Shown: in pieces, positions 33,159-40,476 of the stretch | Layout of the letters: every line of letters begins with the position of its first letter | Numbering within the stretch: position 1 is the stretch's first letter | Assembly: GCA_902825855.1 (NCBI GenBank) | Contig: CADECW010000068.1 | Span: forward strand, 1 to 40,476 | Direction of reading: 5' to 3' | Source of the DNA: an uncultured Rhodospirillales bacterium | GTDB taxonomy: Bacteria; Pseudomonadota; Alphaproteobacteria; Reyranellales; Reyranellaceae | Length of the DNA stretch: 40,476 nucleotides | The notes under the pieces: generated by a model | The model's database searches: none | What the model saw: only the letters and a program-made list of their open reading frames with translations | Told to the model about the DNA's origin: nothing | Position numbers and translations under genes: made by a program

Positions 33159-33569
33159 CTACTTGCCGCCGGCCATCTTCATCAGGAGCTTCCAGTGCTC
33201 GTCGCTGACCGGCGACACCGAGAGCCGCGACTGGCGCACCAGCTTCATCTCCTTGAATTTCGGGTCGGCCTTGATCTCGGCCAGCGTCACCGGCTTCTTC
33301 ACCGGCTCGATCGCCTTGAAGTCGACCGTGACCGACTTGCCTTCCTTGTCCGTCGCATCGGGATACGCCGTCTTCACGACCTCGGCGATGCCGACGATCT
33401 CCTTGCCCTCGCCTGAATGGTAGAAGAAAGCGCGGTCGCCAACCTTCATGGCCTTGAGGTTGATCTGAGCCTGGAAGTTGCGCACGCCGGTCCACGAGGT
33501 CTTCTTGTCCTTGACCAGCTGGTCCCACGAATAGGCCGACGGCTCCGACTTGATCAGCCAATACGCCAT
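33159..33569 (-). CDS. EVE domain protein
   Basis: A 136-residue EVE (PUA-like fold) protein. It begins MAYWLIKSEPSAYSWDQLVKD and has the family core TSWTGVRNFQAQINLKAMKVGDRAFFYHSG, given here in two halves (TSWTGVRNFQAQ and KVGDRAFFYHSG), then VGIAEVVKTAYPD and LVRQSRLSVSPVSDEHW. EVE domains are thought to bind modified bases in nucleic acids, acting as readers. It lies 18 bp downstream of gpsA and directly before the DMT transporter. EVE next to tsaD-gpsA is common in proteobacteria. Confidence 0.94.
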   Translation of the reverse strand: MAYWLIKSEPSAYSWDQLVKDKKTSWTGVRNFQAQINLKAMKVGDRAFFYHSGEGKEIVGIAEVVKTAYPDATDKEGKSVTVDFKAIEPVKKPVTLAEIKADPKFKEMKLVRQSRLSVSPVSDEHWKLLMKMAGGK

Positions 33570-33587
33570 GTCACGCTCCTCCGATTC

Positions 33588-34577
33588 TTATTTCCCCTCG
33601 CGGCGCAACGGGCGCGCGAGCAGGGCGCGGATCGAGTCGTCGAGGTCGGCGCCGCGATGCAGGATAGCATCGACGGCAGCACAAATCGGCATCTCGATTT
33701 GATAACGCGCCGCGCGTGCCAGCACGGCCGGCGCCGTCGCCGCGCCTTCGACGACCTGGCGACGGCCGGCCATGTAATCTGCGAGCCTGGTGCCCTTGCC
33801 CAAGGCGTCGCCCAGCGTGCGGTTGCGCGACAGGGGACCGTGGCAGGTCAGGACGAGATCGCCCAAGCCGCTCAATCCCGTCAGCGTCTCCAGTTCTGCG
33901 CCCATGGCTTGGCCGAGGCGCGCCATCTCGGCGAAGCCTCGGGTGATGAGAGCGGCTGCCGCGTTGTGACCGAGGCCGCGGCCCGCGACGATGCCGGCGG
34001 CGATCGCGAGCACGTTCTTCACCGCACCGCCCAGCGCCACGCCCAGAACGTCGTGCGTCCAGTAAGGCCGGAAGGCGCCGGCGGCGAGCGCGCCGGCCAG
34101 GGTCCGGCCGAGCGCCGGGTCGGCGGTGGCGATGCTGACCGCCGTCGGCAAGCCGCGCGCCACCTCCTCGGCGAAGCTCGGGCCCGACAGCATGGCGATC
34201 GGCCGGCCAGGCAGGACCTCGGCCAGCACTTCGGGCATCAGGAGCCCGCTCGAGACCTCCATACCCTTGGCGCAGATGACGACGGGCGCGCTGCCGGTGA
34301 GCCTCGCAGCCAGCTCGCGCACCGCCTGCGCAGGACAGACCAGCAGGATCGCATCGCACGCGGCGAGAGCAGCGAGATCCGACGCCGCCTCGATGCCTGC
34401 GTCGAGCGGAAAGCCTGGCAGATAGACCGGATTGCTGCGATCGCGCGCGATCGCCGCCGCGACCGACGGATCGCGCGACCACAACGTCACGCGTCGACCG
34501 GCCCGGCGGCCCAGGCAGGCGAGCACGGTGCCGAAGGCGCCGCCGCCAACGATGCCGATGTGCATCACGTCGCTCAT
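33588..34577 (-). CDS. gpsA: glycerol-3-phosphate dehydrogenase [NAD(P)+]
   Basis: A 329-residue cytosolic enzyme that reduces dihydroxyacetone phosphate to sn-glycerol-3-phosphate for phospholipid synthesis. The dinucleotide motif is IGIVGGGAFGTVLACLG; conserved parts include VVICAKGMEVSSG, LSGPSFAEEVARGLP, the active-site Lys region GGAVKNVLAIAAGIVAGRG and GHNAAAALITRG. The ATG at 34577 is used; a second in-frame ATG (34565) just before HIGIVGG is close to the conserved start and is a fair alternative. It is the third gene of tsaD-oxygenase-gpsA-EVE, with 11 bp to the upstream gene. Confidence 0.95.
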   Translation of the reverse strand: MSDVMHIGIVGGGAFGTVLACLGRRAGRRVTLWSRDPSVAAAIARDRSNPVYLPGFPLDAGIEAASDLAALAACDAILLVCPAQAVRELAARLTGSAPVVICAKGMEVSSGLLMPEVLAEVLPGRPIAMLSGPSFAEEVARGLPTAVSIATADPALGRTLAGALAAGAFRPYWTHDVLGVALGGAVKNVLAIAAGIVAGRGLGHNAAAALITRGFAEMARLGQAMGAELETLTGLSGLGDLVLTCHGPLSRNRTLGDALGKGTRLADYMAGRRQVVEGAATAPAVLARAARYQIEMPICAAVDAILHRGADLDDSIRALLARPLRREGK

Positions 34578-34588
34578 GGGGGACGCGC

Positions 34589-35209
34589 TCACAGGCTGAG
34601 ATTGAAGGCGATGGAGATACGCTCGGCGCCGCCGCGATAGGGCCGCACCTGATGCAGCAGCCAGGCCGGAAACATGACCAGCCGTCCGGTCCGTGGATGC
34701 ACGACCTCGTTGGCGCCGATCGACAGGCCGCCCGGCAGGGCGAAGGCGAGTTGCGGCGCGTACATCGCCGGGCCTGGGCCGCGCGGGTCCATGAATTCCA
34801 GCTCGCCGCCCAGCGACGGATCGGCGGCGATGCCGCCATCGTCGACATAGTAGACGCCCGACCAGAAGCTGCCGGGATGGGAATGGAACTCGTTGCCGTG
34901 GCCCGACTTGTTGATGTTGGCCCACATGTTGGCGCGCCAGGTCACCGTCGCCGGCTCGCCTTGTCGGTTGGTCGTGTAGCGATTGGCGAGGTTGCGGCCG
35001 ATGGCCAAAAGCTTGATCGCCGCGGCGCCGCCCCAGCGTTCCATGTCCCATGTCGACTGCCAGCCGCCGAGATTGGAATGCTGCGTGCCGGGATGGCTTT
35101 TGCTGCGCTCGGCAATAACCTTGCCAAGATCGGCGTTGAGCGCGGCCGCATCGGGCAGATCCGAGATCACCACCGGCGTGGAGAACAGCGGGACGATCTC
35201 GGAGGCCAT
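34589..35209 (-). CDS. putative 2-oxoglutarate-Fe(II) oxygenase (TIGR02466 type)
   Basis: A 206-residue cupin-fold oxygenase. The start PLFSTPVVISDLPD, the metal region NEFHSHPGSFWSGVYYVD (His109, His111) and the end GRLVMFPAWLLHQVRPYRGG, then AERISIAFNL with the probable 2-oxoglutarate-binding Arg, match the TIGR02466 family. Such enzymes hydroxylate proteins, lipids or nucleic acids; the substrate is unknown. It lies between tsaD (9 bp upstream) and gpsA (11 bp downstream), a place where many proteobacteria have no gene. Its operon position next to a tRNA-modification enzyme and an EVE protein raises the idea of a nucleic-acid substrate (inference). Confidence 0.85.
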   Translation of the reverse strand: MASEIVPLFSTPVVISDLPDAAALNADLGKVIAERSKSHPGTQHSNLGGWQSTWDMERWGGAAAIKLLAIGRNLANRYTTNRQGEPATVTWRANMWANINKSGHGNEFHSHPGSFWSGVYYVDDGGIAADPSLGGELEFMDPRGPGPAMYAPQLAFALPGGLSIGANEVVHPRTGRLVMFPAWLLHQVRPYRGGAERISIAFNLSL

Positions 35210-35218
35210 CGCGGCAGT

Positions 35219-36256
35219 CTACACCCGAACCGCAGCCGACGCGTCCAACGGCCAGCGCGGCCGCGGCTTGAAATCGAGGCTGTCCGTCCGGCCCAGGCGT
35301 AGCCGCTCGATGCCGGCCCACGCGATCATGGCGCCATTGTCGGTGCAGAGTTTCACGGGCGGCGCGACCAGTCGCGCGCCGTGCCGGGCGGCGACTTCTT
35401 CCAGCCGGCCGCGCAGGTAAAGATTGGCTGCAACGCCGCCGGCCACGACGAGCGTCGGCGAGGGCGAGATCGCCAGCGCGTTGGCGCACCGGTCGCCCAG
35501 AACATCGCCGACGGTGCGCTGGAAGGAGGCGCAGAGATCGGCGCGGGCACTACGGTCGTCCGGGTCGAGCTTCTCGACGGCGAGACGAACCGCCGTCTTG
35601 AGGCCGGAGAAGGAGAAGTCGCAACCGGGCTTGCGCCACATCGGCCGCGGCAGCGCGAAGCGTTGCGCATCGCCGTTCTCGGCCATCCGCTCGACCGCCG
35701 GCCCGCCGGGGAAGCCCAGGCCCAGAAGCTTGGCGGTCTTGTCGAAGCATTCGCCGACGGCGTCGTCGATGGTGGTGCCGAGCCGCGTGAAATCGCCGGG
35801 GCCGCGCACCGTCAGGAGCTGGCAATGGCCGCCCGAGACGAGAAGCAGCAGATAGGGAAAGTCGACCTGCTCGACGAGCCGCACGGTGAGCGCATGGCCT
35901 TCGAGATGGTTGATGGCGAGGAACGGCTTGTCGCGCGCAAAGGCCAGGCCCTTGGCGGCCATGACGCCCACCATGACGCCGCCTATCAGTCCCGGACCGC
36001 CGGTCGCGGCGATGGCGTCGAGATCGTCGAGGCTGAGCCTGGCCTCGCCAAGGGCGTCCTCCACCAGCCCGTCGATGCGCTCGAGATGGGCGCGCGCGGC
36101 AATCTCCGGGACGACGCCGCCGAAGCGGCGGTGCTCGGTCTGCTGGCTGTAGACGACGTTCGCGAGGATCAGGCCGCCAGGCGCAGACCCGGCCGGCGCC
36201 TCGACGATGGCGACGGCGGTCTCGTCGCAGCTCGTTTCGATGCCCAGGACGCGCAT
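35219..36256 (-). CDS. tsaD: tRNA N6-adenosine threonylcarbamoyltransferase
   Basis: A 345-residue ASKHA-fold enzyme that transfers threonylcarbamoyl to A37 of ANN-decoding tRNAs (t6A), working with TsaB, TsaE and TsaC. It begins RVLGIETSCDETAVAIVE, and has VVPEIAARAHLERI, the metal-binding NHLEGHALTVRL (two His), LLLVSGGHCQL, GLGFPGGPAVERMAENG, VVAGGVAANLYLR and LCTDNGAMIAWAG. Length is normal. It diverges from hemC across 45 bp and leads the operon tsaD-oxygenase-gpsA-EVE-DMT. Confidence 0.97.
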   Translation of the reverse strand: MRVLGIETSCDETAVAIVEAPAGSAPGGLILANVVYSQQTEHRRFGGVVPEIAARAHLERIDGLVEDALGEARLSLDDLDAIAATGGPGLIGGVMVGVMAAKGLAFARDKPFLAINHLEGHALTVRLVEQVDFPYLLLLVSGGHCQLLTVRGPGDFTRLGTTIDDAVGECFDKTAKLLGLGFPGGPAVERMAENGDAQRFALPRPMWRKPGCDFSFSGLKTAVRLAVEKLDPDDRSARADLCASFQRTVGDVLGDRCANALAISPSPTLVVAGGVAANLYLRGRLEEVAARHGARLVAPPVKLCTDNGAMIAWAGIERLRLGRTDSLDFKPRPRWPLDASAAVRV

Positions 36257-36301
36257 TCGTGTCTTCTAGCCTCCGTCGTCCGGCTACGCTAGAGCAGCGG
36301 C

Positions 36302-37222
36302 ATGGCAGCTCTGACCCTAGGCACGCGCGGCAGCAGGCTCGCGCTCACCCAGGCCCGACTGGTGCGCGACGCGCTGGCGCACTCGGTGCCGGCGCTGGCG
36401 GCACCCGACGCCATCGAAATCGTCGTCATCAAGACGACGGGCGATGCCATCCAGGATCGTCCGCTCAGCGAAGCCGGTGGCAAGGGCCTGTTCGTCAAGG
36501 AGATCGAGGAGGCAATGCTGCGGCACCGCATCGATATCGCCGTGCACAGCATGAAGGACATGCCTACGGCGCAGCCGGCCGGGCTCGCGATCGCCGCCTT
36601 CCTGGCGCGCGAGGATGCACGCGACGTGCTGATCGCGGGCGACGTCAGGCGCATCGCCGATCTGAAGCAGGGCGCCGTCGTCGGCACCTCGGCGCTGCGG
36701 CGGCGCGCCCAGCTGCTGCACCGCCGGCCCGACCTCGCGATCGTCAACCTGCGCGGCAACGTCGACAGCCGCATCGCCAAGCGCGAGGCAGGTGTGGTCG
36801 AGGCAACCCTTCTGGCGTTGGCCGGGCTGAAGCGGCTCGGCCTGGAACATGTCGGTGCGCCGGTGCCCGAGGACGAGATGCTGCCGGCCGTCGGCCAGGG
36901 CGCGATCTGCATCGAATGCCGCACCAACGACGCCAGGACGGCGGGCTGGCTCGCCGCCATCGATCACGGCCCGACCGCGACGTGCGTGAAAGCCGAGCAC
37001 GCCATGCTCTCGGTGCTCGACGGTTCATGCCGTACGCCGATTGCCGGTCACGCGATCCTGACAGATGGCGTGATTCATCTGCGCGGCCTGATCGCAAAGC
37101 CCGACGGTTCGCAGGTGATCGCCAGCGAACGGCGCGGCAGTTTCGCCGACGCTGAAGCGCTGGGCCGCGACGCCGGGCATGAATTGCTGCGCCGCGGCGG
37201 ACCGGGCTTCCTCTCGACCTGA
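36302..37222 (+). CDS. hemC: hydroxymethylbilane synthase (porphobilinogen deaminase)
   Basis: A 306-residue enzyme that joins four porphobilinogens into hydroxymethylbilane for haem synthesis. Signatures: LTLGTRGSRLALTQARLVR, VIKTTGDAIQDRPL, GGKGLFVKEIEEAML, DIAVHSMKDMPTAQPAG, GTSALRRRAQLLHRRPDL, NLRGNVDSRIAK, and the dipyrromethane-cofactor Cys243 in LDGSCRTPIAGHA. It starts at ATG 36302, divergent from tsaD. The M48 lipoprotein gene follows after 26 bp on the same strand. Confidence 0.97.
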   Translation: MAALTLGTRGSRLALTQARLVRDALAHSVPALAAPDAIEIVVIKTTGDAIQDRPLSEAGGKGLFVKEIEEAMLRHRIDIAVHSMKDMPTAQPAGLAIAAFLAREDARDVLIAGDVRRIADLKQGAVVGTSALRRRAQLLHRRPDLAIVNLRGNVDSRIAKREAGVVEATLLALAGLKRLGLEHVGAPVPEDEMLPAVGQGAICIECRTNDARTAGWLAAIDHGPTATCVKAEHAMLSVLDGSCRTPIAGHAILTDGVIHLRGLIAKPDGSQVIASERRGSFADAEALGRDAGHELLRRGGPGFLST

Positions 37223-37248
37223 CGACATCACGTCTCTAGATTCCGAGC

Positions 37249-38049
37249 ATGCGATCGCTGTCGATTATGTGCGCCCTGGCCGCGCTGCTCGCCGCTTGCG
37301 AAACCGCGCCGGTCACCGGCCGCTCCCAGATGATGCTGGTGGGCGAGAGCGAGGAGCGGCAGATGGGCCTGCAGGCCTATCGCGAGGTCCTGTCCAAGGA
37401 GCAGGTATCGGAAGACGCCAAGACCAACGCGCTGGTCGACAAGGTCGGCCGGCGCATCGCCGCGGCCGCCGAGCGGCCGCCCGGCGACCTCTGGCGAGCG
37501 CCGCGTTTTCGCTGGGAATTCAAGACCATCGACAAGAACGAGCCCAACGCCTTCTGCCTGCCCGGCGGCAAGGTCGTGGTCTACACCGGCATCCTGCCGA
37601 TCGTGCGCAACGAGGCGGGGCTTGCCGTCGTGATCGGCCATGAAGTGGCGCATGCGCTGGCGCGCCACGGCGCCGAGCGCATGAGCGACCAGATGGTGGC
37701 GCAGGTCGGGACCACCGCCGCCGCGGTGGCGTTGTCGGCCACCGTCACCGGCCGAAGCCACACCTATCTGCCGGCGATGATGGCGGCCGTGGGCGCCGGC
37801 GCGACGTATGGCTACATCATGCCGATGTCGCGCGCGCAGGAATCGGAGGCCGACCGCATCGGGCTGATCCTGATGGCGATGGCAGGCTACGATCCACGCG
37901 AGGCGGTCACCGTGTGGGAGAACATGCGTGCCGCCAACAGCGGTCCCCGCAAGGCGGAATGGCTGAGCACTCACCCTGCCGATACCACGCGCATAGCCGA
38001 CATTCGGCGCTGGCTGCCCGAAGCGATGAAGTACTATCGCCCGCAATGA
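37249..38049 (+). CDS. M48-family metalloprotease lipoprotein
   Basis: A 266-residue zinc protease anchored as a lipoprotein: lipobox LLAAC with Cys17. The zinc motif HEVAH is at residues 131-135 and the third ligand Glu is in QESEADRIGLILM. NAFCLPGGKVVVYTGIL and the tail STHPADTTRIADIRRWLP are typical of the BepA/LoiP-like family, which handles outer-membrane protein quality control. The hydrophobic stretch after the zinc motif is usual here. Its stop overlaps the tusA start (ATGA). ATG at 37249. Confidence 0.92.
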   Translation: MRSLSIMCALAALLAACETAPVTGRSQMMLVGESEERQMGLQAYREVLSKEQVSEDAKTNALVDKVGRRIAAAAERPPGDLWRAPRFRWEFKTIDKNEPNAFCLPGGKVVVYTGILPIVRNEAGLAVVIGHEVAHALARHGAERMSDQMVAQVGTTAAAVALSATVTGRSHTYLPAMMAAVGAGATYGYIMPMSRAQESEADRIGLILMAMAGYDPREAVTVWENMRAANSGPRKAEWLSTHPADTTRIADIRRWLPEAMKYYRPQ

Positions 38050-38285
38050 CCGAGACGGCCGAATACGACGCCACCGGGCTGCTGTGCCCCTTGCCCGTGC
38101 TGCGCGCCAATCGCAAGCTGCGCGAGCTGCCGGTCGGCGGGTTGCTGACGGTGCGTGCCACCGATCCCGCCGCCGAGCAGGACTTTCCCGCCTATTGCAA
38201 GCAGACCGGCCACGAACTGGTTTCGAGTCGGCGAGAAGGCGATGTCCTCATATTCGTCATCCGCAAGAACCCACCGCAAGAGTAA
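38046..38285 (+). CDS. tusA: TusA-family sulfurtransferase
   Basis: A 79-residue TusA/SirA-like protein. The conserved CPLPVL motif with the sulfur-carrying Cys14 follows DATGLL; the core continues LRANRKLRELPVGGLLTVRATDP and ends GDVLIFVIRK. TusA proteins carry persulfide sulfur for tRNA thiolation, molybdenum cofactor or other uses. It is encoded from an ATG overlapping the M48 protease stop codon and lies five bases before pgk, inside the hemC-M48-tusA-pgk-NUDIX run. Confidence 0.92.
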   Translation: MTETAEYDATGLLCPLPVLRANRKLRELPVGGLLTVRATDPAAEQDFPAYCKQTGHELVSSRREGDVLIFVIRKNPPQE

Positions 38286-38289
38286 CGAC

Positions 38290-39495
38290 ATGCCGAAATC
38301 GACCTTCAAGACGATCGACTCCATCGACGTGTCCGGCAAGCGCGTCCTGGCGCGCGTCGATCTCAACGTGCCGATGAAAGACGGCAAGGTCACCGACGCC
38401 ACGCGGATCGAGCGCGCCGCGCCGACGCTGGCCGAGCTCGCGGCCAAGGGCGGCAAGGTGATCGTGCTCAGCCACTTCGGCCGGCCGGACGGCAAGCGCG
38501 TGCTGAAGATGTCGTTGAAGCCGCTGGTCGAGCCGCTGTCCCGGGCGCTCGGCAAGCCGGTGGCCTTCGCCGAGGACTGCGTCGGCCCGCTCGCCGAGGA
38601 GGCGGTGCGCGCGCTGAAACCCGGCGAGGTAGTGCTGCTGGAGAACCTGCGCTTCCACAAGGAAGAGGAGAAGAACGACGCAGGTTTCATCGACAGGCTC
38701 TCGGTGCTGGGCGACGTTTACATCAACGACGCGTTCTCCGCCGCGCACCGCGCGCACGCCTCGACGGAGGGGCTGGCCCATCGCCTGCCCGCTGCCGCCG
38801 GCCGCCTGATGCAGGCCGAGCTTGAAGCGCTCGACAAGGCGCTGGGCAATCCCAAGCGGCCGGTCTGCGCTGTCGTCGGCGGCGCCAAGGTCTCCACCAA
38901 GCTCGACCTTCTGGGCAACCTGGTCGGCAAGGTCGGCAAGCTGATCATCGGCGGCGGCATGGCCAACACCTTCCTGCAGGCGCAGGGGATCAACATCGGT
39001 AAGTCGCTGGCCGAGAAGGATCTCGCGGGCACCGCGCGCGAGATCATGGCGAAGGCCAAGGATGCCAACTGCGAGATCCTGCTGCCGGTCGACGTCGTGG
39101 TCGCGAGCGAATTCAAGGCCGGCGCATCGAGCCAGGTGGTCGATGCCAAGGCCTGCCCCGACGACCAGATGATCCTCGATGTCGGGCCGAAGTCGGTCGC
39201 GGTCTATGTCAAGCAGGTCGCCAAGTGCGCGACCCTGGTGTGGAACGGCCCGCTCGGCGCGTTCGAGATCAAGCCGTTCGACGACGGCACCGTGACCCTG
39301 GCGCGCGCCGTCGCCGAGCAGACCGGTGCCGACAAGCTGCTGTCGGTGGCGGGCGGCGGCGATACGGTGGCGGCGCTGGCCGCGGCCGGCGTCGAGGAGA
39401 AGTTCTCCTATGTGTCGACGGCGGGCGGCGCCTTCCTGGAATGGATGGAAGGCAAGACGCTGCCCGGCGTTGCGGCCCTCATACGGGCGGCGTAG
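38290..39495 (+). CDS. pgk: phosphoglycerate kinase
   Basis: A 401-residue glycolytic kinase that converts 1,3-bisphosphoglycerate and ADP to 3-phosphoglycerate and ATP. Signatures: RVLARVDLNVPMKDGKVTD, VIVLSHFGRPDGKR, LLENLRFHKEEEKND, YINDAFSAAHRAHAST, VVGGAKVSTKLDLL, LIIGGGMANTFLQAQG, VWNGPLGAFE and the nucleotide-binding SVAGGGDTVAAL. Length is standard. ATG at 38290, four bases after the tusA stop. Linkage with tusA and an M48 protease rather than with gap is less usual. Confidence 0.97.
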   Translation: MPKSTFKTIDSIDVSGKRVLARVDLNVPMKDGKVTDATRIERAAPTLAELAAKGGKVIVLSHFGRPDGKRVLKMSLKPLVEPLSRALGKPVAFAEDCVGPLAEEAVRALKPGEVVLLENLRFHKEEEKNDAGFIDRLSVLGDVYINDAFSAAHRAHASTEGLAHRLPAAAGRLMQAELEALDKALGNPKRPVCAVVGGAKVSTKLDLLGNLVGKVGKLIIGGGMANTFLQAQGINIGKSLAEKDLAGTAREIMAKAKDANCEILLPVDVVVASEFKAGASSQVVDAKACPDDQMILDVGPKSVAVYVKQVAKCATLVWNGPLGAFEIKPFDDGTVTLARAVAEQTGADKLLSVAGGGDTVAALAAAGVEEKFSYVSTAGGAFLEWMEGKTLPGVAALIRAA

Positions 39496-39506
39496 GACAG
39501 GAGGCG

Positions 39507-40106
39507 ATGAGCACACCACCTCCGCTGCCCGAACGGCCTCGTCTGCCGTGGGATCCGCCCGATCACTTCGAGAAGCGGGTTCCCGACGGCGACAACCGCG
39601 AACGCCTGGTGTGCGCACGCTGCGAGTTCATCCACTACCAGAACCCCAAGATCGTCGCCGGCGCGGTCTGCACCTGGAACGACAGGATCCTTCTGGCCAA
39701 GCGGGCCATCGAGCCGCGCAAGGGATTCTGGACCGTGCCCGCAGGCTACATGGAGCTGGGCGAGACCACCGAGCAGGCCGCGCAGCGCGAAGCGCGCGAA
39801 GAAGCCTGCGCCACCATCGAGATCGATCGCCTGCTCGCCATGTACAGCGTGGCGCGCATCGGCCAGGTACAGATCATGTATCGCGCGCGCCTGGTGAGTG
39901 CCGACGTCGCCGCCGGGCCCGAGAGCGAGGAAGTGGCGCTCGTCGAATGGAAGGACATTCCCTGGGAACAACTCGCCTTCCCTACGGTGGTCTGGGCACT
40001 CGCCCACTTCCATGAGTCGCGCGGCCGGCCAGACTTCGCGACCTACTCCAACCCCACGGGCGACCTCGCCCGCATGTGGCCGCCGCGCAAGCCGGCCGGC
40101 GTTTAG
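39507..40106 (+). CDS. NUDIX hydrolase with N-terminal zinc-ribbon-like segment
   Basis: A 199-residue hydrolase. The N-terminal part contains LVCARCEFIHYQNPKIVAG, a ribbon-like segment with one C-x2-C pair. The NUDIX box, GYMELGETTEQAAQREAREEAC, shown here in part (GYMELGETTEQ to REAREEA), fits the G-x5-E-x7-REUxEExGU pattern with a Cys in place of the usual Gly-hydrophobic pair. Such enzymes cleave nucleoside diphosphate-linked compounds; an NADH-pyrophosphatase-like or ADP-ribose substrate is possible. GGAGG lies closely before the ATG at 39507; 11 bases separate it from pgk. Confidence 0.9.
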   Translation: MSTPPPLPERPRLPWDPPDHFEKRVPDGDNRERLVCARCEFIHYQNPKIVAGAVCTWNDRILLAKRAIEPRKGFWTVPAGYMELGETTEQAAQREAREEACATIEIDRLLAMYSVARIGQVQIMYRARLVSADVAAGPESEEVALVEWKDIPWEQLAFPTVVWALAHFHESRGRPDFATYSNPTGDLARMWPPRKPAGV

Positions 40107-40373
40107 GGCCGAGACCCAAAAGTCGCGCGCGGTCGCGCCTACGACTCATTCGATTTCAGACGTCGCCGGCTGTCAGGAGAATCGTCGGAGAAGGGCCACA
40201 AGCGGGCGTTGGTCGGCCGCCCTTGCGGGCATTGCTCCCGCGCCAAGCTTGCTTCTCGCCAAGGTGTCCCCGCTTGCAGCGTGTCACGTAATGTGCGCGC
40301 CGCGTGTCTCGACACAAACGGCGAAGAGCGACTGACTGCCTGTCATGAACAGCCTGTTGCGATTTTGCCGCCG
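40107..40373. other. 267-bp intergenic stretch after the NUDIX gene
   Basis: No gene is supported. Short hairpin-like sequences are present (for example GCCCTTGCGGGC near 40217) but none with a following T-run that would mark a clear terminator. The genes on either side converge, so transcription end signals are expected here. Confidence 0.5.
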
Positions 40374-40476
40374 CTAGAAGCGGTCTAGGCAAACCAGTTG
40401 CTCGCCGTAGAACTCCGCCAGCCGGCGCTGCGGCGTAAGCGCTCCCAGCAAGCCTTCGCGGTATCGGTCGGCATGT
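40374..40476 (-). CDS. C-terminal end of an unidentified gene, cut by the window edge
   Basis: A minus-strand frame enters from the right edge and ends with TAG at 40374-40376. The roughly 33 visible residues read HADRYREGLLGALTPQRRLA then EFYGEQLVCLDRF, with protein-like composition and the codon bias of the neighbouring genes. Too little is present to name a family. The true gene extends beyond the window. Confidence 0.5.
   Translation of the reverse strand, partial: HADRYREGLLGALTPQRRLAEFYGEQLVCLDRF

Overview
This window is GC-rich chromosomal DNA, visibly well above 60% GC, with dense and often overlapping genes. It most likely comes from an alphaproteobacterium. The lpoA-like/rsmI/yraN/gshB block, the divergent tsaD and hemC pair, a short OpgH and lineage-typical small proteins (DUF6489-like, a thioredoxin-fold 2Fe-2S ferredoxin) all point that way. 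A Rhodospirillales or Reyranella-like source is my guess, not something the sequence proves. I see no plasmid, phage, CRISPR or insertion-sequence signature. About 49 protein genes and one tRNA gene are supported.

Layout. 0.1-1.5 kb: three small minus-strand genes (GNAT, VanZ-like, DUF1330). 1.6-5.1 kb: a minus-strand operon of an OpgH-type glucosyltransferase, an FkbM methyltransferase and an exported protein of unknown function. 5.1-11.9 kb: an accessory biosynthetic locus with an MDR dehydrogenase, a catalytically altered QueD/PTPS homologue, a GT4 glycosyltransferase, a SAM methyltransferase, a stand-alone RibD-type reductase on the opposite strand, a GTP cyclohydrolase II with a degenerate N-terminal domain, a cytochrome b561 and a creatininase-family amidohydrolase. 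12.0-15.0 kb: an exported polysaccharide deacetylase, tRNA-Arg(CCU), and a more AT-rich SGNH-hydrolase gene flanked by the longest non-coding stretches. 15.1-18.4 kb: cupin, malate:quinone oxidoreductase and, convergent, fumarase C.

18.5-22.6 kb: a compact minus-strand operon rsmI-yraN-sirB1-like-gshB-ankyrin-arfB, divergent from an LpoA-like lipoprotein and a HAD phosphatase. 24.6-29.3 kb: ferredoxin/DUF6489 pair, a diaminopropionate ammonia-lyase-like enzyme translationally coupled to a DUF255 thioredoxin-fold protein, and a second creatininase-family gene. 29.5-33.2 kb: a GNAT, the lemA-TPM-TPM operon and a DMT transporter. 33.2-36.3 kb: the tsaD-2OG oxygenase-gpsA-EVE operon. 36.3-40.1 kb: a plus-strand run hemC, M48 lipoprotein protease, tusA, pgk and NUDIX hydrolase. 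The right edge cuts the C-terminal end of another minus-strand gene.

The part most likely to be an undescribed system is 5.1-10.5 kb, perhaps to 11.9 kb. It groups the two riboflavin-pathway entry chemistries (GTP ring opening and NADPH reduction of the ribosyl group) with a pterin-fold protein that has lost the catalytic triad and one zinc ligand of QueD, plus tailoring enzymes (oxidoreductase, glycosyltransferase, methyltransferase). Read together, this suggests a GTP-derived pyrimidine, pteridine or flavin-like small molecule that is glycosylated and methylated. That product is inference: the sequence shows the enzymes and their altered residues, not the compound.
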